Positions 28,283 through 36,579 are shown, counted from the stretch's first letter. The stretch: DNA of 64,000 nucleotides from CAVSUZ01 sp963791885 (GCA_963791885.1 CAWBUL010000006.1:1302001-1366000); one strand, 5' to 3'. Made by a program: numbers and translations. The notes: generated by a model from the sequence alone, not told the origin.

Positions 28283-29643
28283 GCGGCCACGACGATCTTG
28301 CGGACGAGGTGCGCCATGTGCAGCGGCGTGAACGACAACGGCAGAAGCGCGAAACGGCCGGGATCGAGCCGAAGCCGCATCCCATCACCAATGGCCATGA
28401 TGACGACGAGGAAACCATCCGTCGCCTCGCCGCGCTGCCGCCGCTGCAATTCGAGCGCGTGCGGGAAGCCGAAGCAGAGCGGCTCGGTTGCCGCGTCGGG
28501 CTGTTGGACAAGTTGGTCGCCCGCGAGCGGGGCGACGGCGTTGACACCAAGGGTCAGGGCCGGCCGCTCGATCTGCCGTCACCGGAGCCCTGGCCACAGC
28601 CGGTGAACGGTGCGGCACTGCTGCACAATCTGCGGTGCTACTTCGCGCGTCACCTCGTGCGGCCTAAGGGTGGTGCGGTCACGACGGCCCTATGGACGGT
28701 GCACTGCCATTGCTTCGAGATGTTCCGCTTCACGCCACGGCTTCAATTCAAGTCGGTGACGAAAGGCAGCGGAAAGACCACCGGAGTTCAGCTCGTCGGT
28801 TACGTCGTGCCCCGGCCGCTGGAAACTGAGACCGTCACGGCGGCCTTCCTGTATCGCACGATCGAGTTGGCGCGGCCCGTGGTGCTGATGGATGAGGCCG
28901 ACACCTATTTGCGCGACGACGAGGATCTGCGCGGCATGGTCAATGCTGGCGTGAGGCCGGGGGCGACGGCCGGACGTTGCGTCGGGGACAATCAAGAACC
29001 TCGTGTGTTCTCCTGCCACACGCCGATCCTGCTCAGCGCCATCGGCTCGCTGCCCGGAACCATCGAAGATCGCAGCGTCAAGGTCATGATGAAGCGCCGG
29101 CTGCGAGGCGAGGCGATCCGGCCGATCGAGGACATCACCCGCATTGTGGCAGAGCGACTCCAGCGCAAGGCCGCTCGGTGGGCGCGGGACCACGCGGCTG
29201 AACTGCGCGCACTTCGGCCTGACATGAAGCCGCTGTTCAACCGCGCTGCAGACCGCTGGCGGGCGCTGTACGCCATCGCCGAGGTCGCGGGTGGTGAATG
29301 GCCGGCGTTGGCCCGGGCCGCGCAGGAGGCGATCAGCGGGGCAGACGATGACGACAGCGACAGCCTGGGCGAGCGGCTGTTAGCCGACGTGAAGGCGATC
29401 TTCACCGAGGTCTGCCCGGTCACTGACCTGCCGACCTACGACATCGTCGCGCGGTTGGTCGCGATGCAAGACCGGCCCTGGCCTGAGATGGGGCGCAGCC
29501 GCAGGCCGCTAACGACGACCAGGTTCACCCAGATGGTGGGGAAGTTCGGCGTGCAGCGGCGACGGCTCTCGGACGACAACCGGCCTTGGGGCTACCGCAT
29601 GACCGACTTCGAGGAGGCGTTCGAGCGCTACCTCGATGCGTGA
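28279..29643 (+). CDS. DUF3631 ATPase, putative replication protein of the element
   Basis: 454 residues, GTG start. P-loop LQFKSVTKGSGKTTGVQLVG (Walker A), PVVLMDEADTYLRDDEDLRG (Walker B, DEAD), sensor region FSCHTPILLSAIGSLPGTIE and DRSVKVMMKRR as arginine finger. The C-terminal part (after residue 290, FNRAADRWRALYAIAEVAGG onwards) is DUF3631, followed by a winged-helix-like end with KFGVQRRRLSDDNRPWGYRM. DUF3631 proteins occur with primases in phages and islands. No primase is fused here. The perfect inverted repeat just downstream could be its origin. Confidence 0.8.
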   Translation: MSGHDDLADEVRHVQRRERQRQKRETAGIEPKPHPITNGHDDDEETIRRLAALPPLQFERVREAEAERLGCRVGLLDKLVARERGDGVDTKGQGRPLDLPSPEPWPQPVNGAALLHNLRCYFARHLVRPKGGAVTTALWTVHCHCFEMFRFTPRLQFKSVTKGSGKTTGVQLVGYVVPRPLETETVTAAFLYRTIELARPVVLMDEADTYLRDDEDLRGMVNAGVRPGATAGRCVGDNQEPRVFSCHTPILLSAIGSLPGTIEDRSVKVMMKRRLRGEAIRPIEDITRIVAERLQRKAARWARDHAAELRALRPDMKPLFNRAADRWRALYAIAEVAGGEWPALARAAQEAISGADDDDSDSLGERLLADVKAIFTEVCPVTDLPTYDIVARLVAMQDRPWPEMGRSRRPLTTTRFTQMVGKFGVQRRRLSDDNRPWGYRMTDFEEAFERYLDA

Positions 29644-29657
29644 ACCCGGCGCACCCC

Positions 29658-29807
29658 CCTGCAAAAGTGGGACAGTGGGACAAAGCCCTGCGGCTGTAAG
29701 CAAACCTCATTTTCAGAAGTGGGACATCCGGTTGGCCTGTCCCACTTTGGAAATTGCAGAAACCGCCTGTGGCACAAGGCTTTGTCCCACTGTCCCACTT
29801 TTGCAGG
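29658..29807. repeat. Perfect 30-bp inverted repeat with nested GTGGGACA motifs, candidate origin
   Basis: Arms 29658-29687 and 29778-29807 are exact reverse complements over 30 bases. Each contains GTGGGACA twice. Between them a smaller pair AAGTGGGACA (29717-29726) and TGTCCCACTT (29738-29747) repeats the motif. So three GTGGGACA sites face three complements in a symmetric array of 150 bp, in the gap after the DUF3631 gene. It could be a replication origin, operator array or cruciform. Confidence 0.85.
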
Positions 29808-29831
29808 ACGGGGATGCGGAAAGGATCGGAC

Positions 29832-30098
29832 ATGCCTGAGCCTGACGTCATCGCCATCCTTCAGGAACAGGTCGCCGGCGCCTGGGATCGTGCCGCGCCG
29901 GACATGCAGCGCATCAGCGAGACTCTGAGCGAGGCGTATCCCGACCGCGGCCGCGAGCTGCTCGCCGTCGTGCTGGCCATTGCCATCCGTACGGTCGCCG
30001 CCACGACCGGCTACTCCAGCGCGGTGCCGGAGCTGCTCAACACGATCTGGGAGGAAGACCCGAAGTTCCGTTGGCGACTGATTGACATGCGGAACTAG
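29832..30098 (+). CDS. Hypothetical element protein
   Basis: 88 residues: MPEPDVIAILQEQVAGAWDR, ISETLSEAYPDRGRELLAVV, TGYSSAVPELLNTIWEEDPK. Mostly helical. It follows the inverted-repeat array by 24 bases, so its promoter may lie within the array. The start at 29832 is chosen over an upstream in-frame codon because the latter lies in the repeat arm. Confidence 0.55.
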   Translation: MPEPDVIAILQEQVAGAWDRAAPDMQRISETLSEAYPDRGRELLAVVLAIAIRTVAATTGYSSAVPELLNTIWEEDPKFRWRLIDMRN

Positions 30099-30119
30099 GG
30101 AGAGGGGGATACTGCCTTC

Positions 30120-30293
30120 ATGAGCAAGACGCGTCCGAGCGAACGGGAAGCACCCTGGCGCGTGCGAATCATCACGCTCGGCAGTCCGCTGCGGCCGATC
30201 CAGATCGTGCCGCACAGAGGCATGATGGCGGCCGTGACAGCCGCCATCCGCTTCGAGCTGCTCCACAAGCTGCGCCAGCGCCCTACCCGATGA
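30120..30293 (+). CDS. Hypothetical small element protein
   Basis: 57 residues: MSKTRPSEREAPWRVRIITL then GSPLRPIQIVPHRGMMAAVT. Preceded by a GGGAGAGGGGG ribosome site. Basic, 22 bases after the previous gene on the same strand. Family not recognised. Confidence 0.45.
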   Translation: MSKTRPSEREAPWRVRIITLGSPLRPIQIVPHRGMMAAVTAAIRFELLHKLRQRPTR

Positions 30294-30306
30294 GGACGCC
30301 AAGCTG

Positions 30307-30618
30307 ATGTCCGCCGACAACATCACCGGCAAGACATACTTCCTACGCGGCAAGCCGGTGCGCGTGCTCATTCAATGGAGCAGGGAGCGTGCCGCTCCGT
30401 GGTGTGGCATCCCGCTCGTTGTGTTCCCGCGTGCGGACGGCAAGCCTCATGCGAGGCGCGGCCCGCGCAATGTACTGATCGAGCGCGCGGACGGCTCGCG
30501 CGTCGTCAGGTCGTTTCGAGGACTGCGGAAGGAAGCGACATCTAGCCGGCGAGCTGCCCGGCGATCCAGTGCACGTGACGCAACACTAGGCGGGCTTGTG
30601 CTAGTCGCTTCTGACTAA
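30307..30618 (+). CDS. Hypothetical basic element protein
   Basis: MSADNITGKTYFLRGKPVRV, IQWSRERAAPWCGIPLVVFP and NVLIERADGSRVVRSFRGLR form a coherent 75-residue core; the last 25 residues (SSRRAARRSSARD) are low-complexity and may be past the ancestral end. Continues the plus-strand run of small genes. Family not recognised. Confidence 0.5.
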   Translation: MSADNITGKTYFLRGKPVRVLIQWSRERAAPWCGIPLVVFPRADGKPHARRGPRNVLIERADGSRVVRSFRGLRKEATSSRRAARRSSARDATLGGLVLVASD

Positions 30619-30871
30619 AAACAGCGGAAGTTTCTTCCACCCTTTCCTTAGTCTTCCCCCGCCCGCCCTTCTCCGGCTCGGGATAGATCATCGCCAGCGC
30701 CATCGCCTGCTGGCCCTTGCGGTGAAACGCCAGCGGCGCGGGCAGCTTTGGTCTTTCCTTCACCGGGCCTTCCGCCGGTACTTCTTTTCGCGACGAAAGA
30801 AACCCCCATTGCGGCGACCATCGCCTTCTGACCTTTGGTCATGTCACGACGGCTGCGCCGTGCTCGTGCCG
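30545..30871 (-). pseudogene. Decayed ParB-like/phage regulatory protein fragment
   Basis: The minus strand contains MTKGQKAMVAAMGV in one frame and RKGQQAMALAMIYPEPEKGG then RGKTKERVEETSAVFSQKRL and AQARLVLRH in another. The TKGQxAMxxAxxYPEPEKGGRGK pattern occurs in phage ParB-like proteins before a helix-turn-helix. The two partly duplicate each other, so a duplication and frameshift have occurred. Confidence 0.4.
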
Positions 30872-31207
30872 ATCCCAGCTTCGGCGAGGAGCTCCTCTTT
30901 TTGCTTCCCACCGCTGGGAAGTGAAACCGGGCCGCGTCCGTGCGGTATATACAACGCGTTCGCCTCAATCGTTAACTGTATGGAATCATGCGACACAGTG
31001 TCGCTTCCGAACGCTGCCGCAACCGTTAGCCCTTCATCTGCGGCAGCGTCAGCTGGCGCTTAGGGCAGTCGCCGGCCAGACCGGACAGAACCGCCGGCAT
31101 CCCCGCCTCGGACCCGTGCTCCTTCAGCAGCCCGGGCGGTGCTGACGCGGCCGGGGCGGTCGCAGCGATGGCAGCGGACCTAGAAACCGCGGATGAGAAG
31201 TATTGGG
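30872..31207. other. No clear gene
   Basis: A weak minus-strand end LKEHGSEAGMPAVLSGLAGD then CPKRQLTLPQMKG (down to 31026) may be the C-terminus of a small decayed protein. Nothing else is seen. Confidence 0.3.
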
Positions 31208-31816
31208 CTACGCAGGTGTTTCTGGCGATGTGGACGCAGCGGGAGGTGCGGACGAAAAGATCGGCACAGGCCAATTGGAGTGCGGCGCGTGTTCCTGAAA
31301 ATCTTTCATCAGATGGATCAGGCATATCTTAAGATTGACGATGAATTGCGCCAATCGTGTTGGGCAGGGTTCTATTTCGATATGGGCCTCCGACCTGAAC
31401 GGGTGTGGATAATGCGTTACCCCCACGTGTAGCGTCAGTTTACTGAATGCTTCGTTGATTGATTCGTCACCGAAGGACATTGAAAGGTTATGAGCAAACC
31501 TGTTTCTAATTTCCGAAATGCCCTGCATAGCCCGCATCATAGGTTTATCGATTGCATACAGTAGATAAGCTAAATCTATTTTTGGTGCCGTATTGCCGAG
31601 CGCTCTATTCGGCTTGAATAATTGTCCGGTCATCGTAGATGGCCTGAGTCGATATTCAAGTGCATGCCTCAAGCTGTCATCCAGCATGGCAGCACCTAAA
31701 ATCGCCGCGATTCGATCTGATTTACACTCTACGATCTCGTTGAGAGCGTTACTCTGGTCCGGATTGAGGATAGCCCAAACCATGTCCCCCTGCCCATGCA
31801 GCGTGGTGGCATTCAT
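31208..31816 (-). CDS. MltR-like protein
   Basis: From MNATTLHGQGDMVWAILNPD (31816) about 203 residues. The core NEIVECKSDRIAAILGAAML, DDSLRHALEYRL, APKIDLAYLLYAIDKPMMRA and ISEIRNRFAHNLSMSFGDES matches the MltR/mannitol-repressor-like family, whose RNxFAH segment is HEPN-like. Such stand-alone proteins occur on islands and may act in regulation or abortive infection. It is oriented against the surrounding plus-strand genes. An earlier ATG at 31891 adds an arginine-rich leader and is unlikely. Confidence 0.7.
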   Translation of the reverse strand: MNATTLHGQGDMVWAILNPDQSNALNEIVECKSDRIAAILGAAMLDDSLRHALEYRLRPSTMTGQLFKPNRALGNTAPKIDLAYLLYAIDKPMMRAMQGISEIRNRFAHNLSMSFGDESINEAFSKLTLHVGVTHYPHPFRSEAHIEIEPCPTRLAQFIVNLKICLIHLMKDFQEHAPHSNWPVPIFSSAPPAASTSPETPA

Positions 31817-32037
31817 AGTCTTCCGAAGACCTAAGCGTGCGCCGGCGCGACGAAGCGTTGGTGCAGCGCTCAACACACGCCCCCGCAACATAGATGCAAG
31901 CAGAGGGCGGAGTCTATGGATCGCCTAGCCCGAGCACGCCGAACACCCCTTAACATTATCAATGCAGACCGCTAAACCATAGGTCTGTTGGGGCTAGACT
32001 TGCTCACTCACCACTGTTGGCAACCAGGGTGTCCAAG

Positions 32038-32637
32038 ATGACGCAAGCCCGTGCTCGCGTTCCTATGCGCCGGACAAAGCCGCCACTGATTCGCATGCTC
32101 TCCCCTCAAGACCGCGCGCACGCGGTCGAGGAAATGGAGATGGAGCGCAAGCGGGCGCCAACTCGCCGTATTAAGCCGCAAGCGGCAGACGTGGATACGG
32201 CCGATCCCGCATACATTGAGCGTTTGCGCCGCTCGATGCGTGGTGCGATCGGTTTTGCTCGGCGGCGGCAAGCCCTGAAGGCCAGTCCGGTCGTGGTGGA
32301 CGTCACGTTAGACGAGTTGATGGAGATCCTGCGTCGCCAGAATTATCGGTGCGCAATCAGCAGGCTGCCGTTCTGGTGCGGGAGCACTGTCGCCTATGGC
32401 CCGACCATTCCTTCGCTCGATCGCATGCGGGCTAGCAAGGGCTACACACGCGGCAATATTCAAGTCGTGCTACTCGGTGTGAACGCGCTGCGCGGCAGCG
32501 GCACGAACGAGGACATGTTGCTCATCGCCCGAGCAGTAATGAAGAACGGGCCGAAGGCGATACAGGAGCGCAACCGCCACGAAGGCGCGCGTAAGGCGTG
32601 GGCCACCCGGCGTGCGGCGGCGGCGCAGGCCGACTAA
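32038..32637 (+). CDS. HNH-endonuclease-like phage protein
   Basis: A basic N-terminus (RTKPPLIRMLSPQDRAHAVE) precedes a compact domain: LMEILRRQNYRCAISRLPFW then CGSTVAYGPTIPSLDRMRAS and KGYTRGNIQVVLLGVNALRG. The pattern C-x-I-S-x-x-P-F, P-S-L-D-R and GYTxGNxxVV matches small phage nucleases of the His-Me finger type. The C-terminus is a basic helix. Possibly a homing or packaging nuclease of the element; catalytic residues not proven. Confidence 0.6.
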   Translation: MTQARARVPMRRTKPPLIRMLSPQDRAHAVEEMEMERKRAPTRRIKPQAADVDTADPAYIERLRRSMRGAIGFARRRQALKASPVVVDVTLDELMEILRRQNYRCAISRLPFWCGSTVAYGPTIPSLDRMRASKGYTRGNIQVVLLGVNALRGSGTNEDMLLIARAVMKNGPKAIQERNRHEGARKAWATRRAAAAQAD

Positions 32638-32945
32638 ATCAATGCTGTCCCTCTCGGCCGCCCTCATCCGTAATTAACGGCCGCGCTCCCGCAGCGAATG
32701 GGTCCTTTCCACTGAGGGCATGGGGTGCGGGGAAAAAGGCCCGACTTTCCGGCAGGCGCTGGCCCGGCGGCTGCGCCGAAAGAGGCGGCCGCTCGCCCTG
32801 GACGCGGCGCTGCATGGCCGGCCTGTACCGCCCCAGGCGACGGCGCGGCTGGAAGGCTGGCTCGCGGCGGGGTAAGTCTGTGGTTGTGTGGTGCGCGGGT
32901 GCTATGGTTAACTGCACCATATAACCGTGGTGCAATGGTTCCAGG
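32638..32945. promoter_or_regulatory. Regulatory region of the parA-like operon with palindromic TGCACCA operator
   Basis: An inverted repeat TGCACCA - 8 bases - TGGTGCA lies at 32913-32934, 11 bases before the parA ATG. The upstream string GGTTGTGTGGT (32882-32892) and the TGCACCA half-site recur together before the DUF3102 gene (33826-33847). Ribbon-helix-helix partners of ParA proteins usually repress their operon at such sites, and these could also serve as partition sites. No gene is recognised between 32638 and 32880. Confidence 0.55.
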
Positions 32946-33605
32946 ATGCACGTCGTCGCCTTGGCGTCCCGCAAGGGCGGGGCAGGGAAAACAACGCTGG
33001 CAAGCCATCTGGCCGTCGCGGCCGAGGCAGCGGGAGCCGGTCCCGTCGCGCTGATCGACACCGATCCGCAGGGCGGGTTGGCCGGGTGGTGGAACGCCAG
33101 GGCAGCCAACACGCCGGAGTGGATCGACCCGAAGGGGAGCGGCTTGCCTGCCGTGGTCGCGAGCTGCCGGGCGGCTGGTTACGGCACGCTGTTGGTCGAC
33201 ACCCCGCCTTCCCTGTCTGAGACCATTGCCGAGGTTCTGACGCTGGCGGACCTGATCCTGGTCCCGGTGCAGCCATCACCCAATGACCTGCGCGCTGTCG
33301 GCGGTACGGTGGAGTTGGCAGCCGCCTCCGGCAAACCGATGGTGTTCGTGATCAACCGCGCAACGGCGCGCGCGCGGATCACCACCCAGGCCGCCATTGC
33401 CTTGAGCCAATACGGCGCCGTGTCGCCGGTCGTGATCCATGCGCGGGTGGATTTCGCCACCAGCATGACGGACGGCCGGACGGCCGCCGAGCTTGATCCC
33501 GCATCGAAGTCGGCCGGCGAGGTCACGGCGCTGTGGGCTTACCTGAAAAAACGACTGACCGAAGGAGACAAGCATGCCGCGCCCCGCCGCAGCCACGCCG
33601 CTTGA
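32946..33605 (+). CDS. parA: ParA-family partition ATPase
   Basis: 219 residues without an N-terminal DNA-binding domain (short ParA type). Deviant Walker A MHVVALASRKGGAGKTTLAS, Walker A' ALIDTDPQGGLAGWWN, Walker B GTLLVDTPPSLSETIAEVL, and FVINRATARARITTQ. Drives partition of plasmids and some islands in concert with a small DNA-binding partner. The start of the partner overlaps the end of this gene by 32 bases. Its presence suggests the element has a replicating extrachromosomal phase. Confidence 0.9.
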   Translation: MHVVALASRKGGAGKTTLASHLAVAAEAAGAGPVALIDTDPQGGLAGWWNARAANTPEWIDPKGSGLPAVVASCRAAGYGTLLVDTPPSLSETIAEVLTLADLILVPVQPSPNDLRAVGGTVELAAASGKPMVFVINRATARARITTQAAIALSQYGAVSPVVIHARVDFATSMTDGRTAAELDPASKSAGEVTALWAYLKKRLTEGDKHAAPRRSHAA

Positions 33606-33822
33606 TGCAACCATCGTCAAGGTCCGCAAGGGCGAGGCCCAGCCGCACGCCGCACCGGAGCCGCGCAAGCTGACGGCACCGGAGAACCGTATCGGCATCA
33701 CGGTCCGCTTTCCGGAGTCGGTTCACGAGCAACTGCGGGTGCTGGCGTTCCAACGGCGCACCAGCAAGCAGGCCCTCATCGAAGGTTGGGTGGCCGAGCA
33801 TCTTGGGGGGGTTAAACGGTGA
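33574..33822 (+). CDS. Ribbon-helix-helix partner of ParA
   Basis: 82 residues. A disordered basic N-terminus MPRPAAATPLDATIVKVRKG is followed by a ribbon-helix-helix: RIGITVRFPESVHEQLRVLA then FQRRTSKQALIEGWVAEHL. This is the architecture of ParG-like or VirC2-like partners: flexible tail activates the ATPase, RHH binds the operator. It overlaps parA, so the two are translated together. Confidence 0.8.
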   Translation: MPRPAAATPLDATIVKVRKGEAQPHAAPEPRKLTAPENRIGITVRFPESVHEQLRVLAFQRRTSKQALIEGWVAEHLGGVKR

Positions 33823-33865
33823 CTTGGTTGTGTGGTTCAATGCACCACGTCACCATGGAGGTTGG

Positions 33866-34372
33866 ATGATGGCCCGACAACACCACAACGAACTGGCGGC
33901 ATTGGCCGCCGATATCCGCCTCGCCCATGAGGCGGCGCGCCGCTCGGCGCTGGAAACGGCCGAGCACGTCATGCAGGCCGGGCACAAGCTGATCGAGGCG
34001 AAGGCGATGCTACCGCACGGCTCCTGGTCGACTTGGCTGCGCGAGCATTGCGATCTCAGTGAACGAACGGCCCGCCGCTACATGCAGGTTGCCCGCTCTG
34101 GCCTCGAAACGGCCACGGTGGCCGATTTGGGCCTGACCGGCGCACTCTCGCGGCTGGCAGACGAAGACTGGACTGCACAGACGTACGAGACGTGTCGCGA
34201 AGCCCTGCGCTCGGCCGCTGCTGACGATTGCCACGCGGTGGACGCGATGGCGGACCGCATTGCCGATCCGCTCGAGCGGCTGGCCTTCTGGTGTCGGGTG
34301 CGAGACGCGGAAGATCCCTGGAGCCTCGTCACGGTGCTGGCGCAACAGGCCGAAGCCCAGGCAGCCGCGTGA
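33866..34372 (+). CDS. DUF3102 protein
   Basis: 168 residues: LAADIRLAHEAARRSALETA, EHVMQAGHKLIEAKAMLPHG, then SWSTWLREHCDLSERTARRY with MQVARS, the DUF3102 core (coiled helix then helix-turn-helix). Such proteins are common in plasmids and phages and often sit near partition genes. A half-site copy of the operator is just upstream, so it may be co-regulated with parA. The next gene's GTG overlaps its TGA. Confidence 0.8.
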   Translation: MMARQHHNELAALAADIRLAHEAARRSALETAEHVMQAGHKLIEAKAMLPHGSWSTWLREHCDLSERTARRYMQVARSGLETATVADLGLTGALSRLADEDWTAQTYETCREALRSAAADDCHAVDAMADRIADPLERLAFWCRVRDAEDPWSLVTVLAQQAEAQAAA

Positions 34373-34662
34373 CGGCCCCGCTCGCGGATGTGCGGTCCGA
34401 TGATGCGACCGCACAAAGGCCCAGCCTGCCCGCCCGGATCGGGCCCGCTGAGTTCGGCACCTTTGGCGCGATGGTGACGGTACGCTGCCCGCGTGATCTG
34501 GACCCGCTTTGCGCAGCAGCGGGCGGGATGTGGGAGCCGGGCGGTCAGCGCTGGCTGGTCATGCGGCGCCGCGTCGGCCCGCTGATCCGGGCGCTGCGGC
34601 ACGAGACGGACCCGCTGTTCCGGCAGGCCGGTATCGATCTGGACGGGGAGGGCAGGGGATGA
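34369..34662 (+). CDS. Hypothetical element protein
   Basis: 97 residues from a GTG that overlaps the previous stop, ending in an ATGA overlap with the DUF29 gene. The core FGTFGAMVTVRCPRDLDPLC then AAAGGMWEPGGQRWLVMRRR and VGPLIRALRHETDPLFRQAG is recurrent in alphaproteobacterial phages as a protein of unknown role; the WEPGGQRWLV turn suggests a small beta domain. Confidence 0.6.
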   Translation: MTAPLADVRSDDATAQRPSLPARIGPAEFGTFGAMVTVRCPRDLDPLCAAAGGMWEPGGQRWLVMRRRVGPLIRALRHETDPLFRQAGIDLDGEGRG

Positions 34663-35108
34663 GCGATCTCTACGACACCGACGTCCTGACCTGGAGCGAG
34701 CAGCAGGCGGCATTGCTCCGCCGCGTCGCGGCCGGCGAGCGCGTCAATGATCAGGTGGACTGGATCAACATCATCGACGAGGTGGAAAGCTTGGGCCGGT
34801 CGGAAACACGTGCCTGCACATCCGCGCTCGTGCAGATGCTGCTCCACGAGCTGAAGCTCGCGGCATGGCCCAACTCGACGGCGGTGCAAGGCTGGCGTGA
34901 GGAAGTGGGAATGCGGCGGATGGAAGCCGCCGATGCGTTCGCGCCGTCAATGCGACGCAAGATCGACGTGGCGCGCCTCTATGCGCGCGCGCTGCACGAG
35001 TTCCGCAAGATGCCGGCGACGGTTGACGGTCTCGCGCCGCTCCCGGTGCCTGAGACGTGCCCGTGGACGCTCGACGAGCTGTTGGCGGAGGAACCGGACG
35101 GCGGCTGA
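34659..35108 (+). CDS. DUF29 family protein
   Basis: 149 residues with the family blocks MSDLYDTDVLTWSEQQAALL, NDQVDWINIIDEVESLGRSE, LLHELKLAAWPNSTAVQGWR and CPWTLDELLAEE. DUF29 proteins are small helical proteins frequent in cyanobacteria and in alphaproteobacterial mobile DNA; function is unknown. Translationally coupled to the gene before it. Confidence 0.88.
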   Translation: MSDLYDTDVLTWSEQQAALLRRVAAGERVNDQVDWINIIDEVESLGRSETRACTSALVQMLLHELKLAAWPNSTAVQGWREEVGMRRMEAADAFAPSMRRKIDVARLYARALHEFRKMPATVDGLAPLPVPETCPWTLDELLAEEPDGG

Positions 35109-35161
35109 AAAGATGCGGCGAAAACCCGCGCAGAGACACCACCCAAAATGAGGACGATGAC

Positions 35162-35359
35162 ATGACCGCTAACATCCAGGTTGGACCCGTCCAACCCACC
35201 TCTATCAGCAGCGGGACCACTGGTCCTGGCTTCATCTTCAAAGTGAACGGCCGGATCGTCGCCTCGGTCGTCTATCCAACCCAAACCGAAGCAGAGACCG
35301 CCCGCGACACCATCGCACAAGCCCTGGCCAACGCCAGCGCTGCGTCAGCATCCCCGTGA
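35162..35359 (+). CDS. Hypothetical small element protein
   Basis: 65 residues: MTANIQVGPVQPTSISSGTT, GPGFIFKVNGRIVASVVYPT, QTEAETARDTIAQALANA. A short beta meander followed by a helix, neutral to acidic. GAGGACGA upstream may act as ribosome site. Family not recognised. Confidence 0.5.
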   Translation: MTANIQVGPVQPTSISSGTTGPGFIFKVNGRIVASVVYPTQTEAETARDTIAQALANASAASASP

Positions 35360-35486
35360 CGCGGATCACGCGGCTGGAGGGCGGGGCCGATCAGCTTGAG
35401 CGACTGCCCCGCGAATGATGCCGCCGCTCAAGCCGCTGACCCAGGTCGGCAAGTTCCAATGGCGTGCGAAGCAGCAGTGGGGGATA

Positions 35487-35822
35487 ATGATGCGAGCCAC
35501 GACGTGGATAATGATTGCACTTGTAGTATCTACTAAGGTGGCTCATGGGCAAACCGCGTCGGTGATGGGATTCGGTGTTGCGCAGTGCCATGAAAGACCT
35601 GCTGTAATTGACGGACAGATAAGCGCCGCTGTTTGGCAATATCGACAGTGGGTTCTCGGATTCCTTTCTGGTGCAGCTATTTTCGGCGAACGCGACACTT
35701 TGCACGGCAGGACCGGCTCAGATGTCATTGGGTGGATTGATGATTATTGCGACAGCCACCCGTCTGATACAATCGAGCAGGCCGTCGTTCAATTCATCCA
35801 TGCGCACACAGCGTTGCGGTGA
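35487..35822 (+). CDS. Exported hypothetical protein
   Basis: 111 residues from MMRATTWIMIALVVSTKVAH, a signal peptide ending AHG, then GFGVAQCHERPAVIDGQISA, WQYRQWVLGFLSGAAIFGER and IDDYCDSHPSDTIEQAVVQF. The cysteine pair and the layout (C near start, W-x-x-G, Y-C near end) recall Rap1a/HdeA-like periplasmic proteins. An unusual secreted cargo for a small island. Confidence 0.6.
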   Translation: MMRATTWIMIALVVSTKVAHGQTASVMGFGVAQCHERPAVIDGQISAAVWQYRQWVLGFLSGAAIFGERDTLHGRTGSDVIGWIDDYCDSHPSDTIEQAVVQFIHAHTALR

Positions 35823-35846
35823 CGGCGCTCTCGGCGGCTCCCATGA

Positions 35847-36329
35847 ATGGATGAACGGCGAGCAACCGCTTATCATGAAGCGGGGCATGTAGTGATGGCC
35901 TTCATCTTCGACACGCTTCCAACCTCTGCCGATATCATCCCCGATGCACACGGGAATGCTGGCCACACCCGTTTCGCCGACGAGGATATCCCGCCGAGTT
36001 TCAAGCTCCACTGGAATACATCACCCCAGAAGAAGTGCTATTTCGAAATGCGAGTCCTAAGGGTGCTGGCGGGCACCGCAGCGCATGATCTGATGTGCCC
36101 AGGACGCAAGTGGGATTGCGGTGACCTATGCGACGAACAGCAGGCTAAAGACCTCATCGAGGAGTCAATGAGTTGGGAACACGACCCCGCCGCAGCCCTG
36201 TGTAGGCTCAAGAAAAAAGCCCGCGAAAATCTGGAGTGCAATTGGCCTAAAGTGGAGGCGGTAGCGTCTCTGCTCCTGGCGCAAGGCGAGATTTCAGCCA
36301 GCGAGATAAAAACGTTACTCGGCTCATAA
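35847..36329 (+). CDS. Stand-alone HEAGH zinc metallopeptidase-like protein (M41-like)
   Basis: 160 residues. The first helix MDERRATAYHEAGHVVMAFI carries HEAGH, the zinc-binding motif of FtsH-type M41 peptidases. The later WDCGDLCDEQQAKDLIEESM could supply the third acidic ligand, and SASEIKTLLGS at the end matches the usual helix closing the domain. There is no AAA domain and no membrane segment. Such small M41-like proteins are found in phages and islands; target unknown. Confidence 0.7.
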   Translation: MDERRATAYHEAGHVVMAFIFDTLPTSADIIPDAHGNAGHTRFADEDIPPSFKLHWNTSPQKKCYFEMRVLRVLAGTAAHDLMCPGRKWDCGDLCDEQQAKDLIEESMSWEHDPAAALCRLKKKARENLECNWPKVEAVASLLLAQGEISASEIKTLLGS

Positions 36330-36345
36330 ATAGGCGGCGCAAGAG

Positions 36346-36579
36346 ATGGCGCAGTCTGATGCCGTGCCGGCTCTCGCACCGCAGGAGATCGGCGCTGGAA
36401 AAGCCGGACCAGGACGCGGGCATAAAACGGGTGACAATGGCACTCGTTTTCCAAGAGGCACCAACTCGGCCGCCTACCTGATCGCTCGGCTGAAGCGCGA
36501 CGCGCCGGAGCGATGGGCGGACAATACGTCCTACGTCTGCGGTTATTTCGGGGCTGTGGGGGCCGCCTGCGCGGCTTGA
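36346..36579 (+). CDS. Hypothetical element protein, possibly frameshifted at its end
   Basis: QEIGAGKAGPGRGHKTGDNG then TRFPRGTNSAAYLIARLKRD and APERWADNTS resembles phage proteins in which the RGTNxAYLxARLKRDAP segment is followed by a helix-turn-helix. The last 12 residues (YFGAVGAACAA) are not typical and overlap the end of the convergent gene, so the reading frame may have been lost. Confidence 0.45.
   Translation: MAQSDAVPALAPQEIGAGKAGPGRGHKTGDNGTRFPRGTNSAAYLIARLKRDAPERWADNTSYVCGYFGAVGAACAA

Noticed and set aside
29658..29807. CRISPR array
   Set aside because: Repeats are inverted and symmetric with no regular spacers, and no cas gene is present. The same holds for 38515-38880.
32017..32037. 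Earlier start for the HNH-like gene
   Set aside because: An ATG at 32017 is in frame, but the added seven residues show nothing conserved and the ATG at 32038 fits equally well; either may be used.
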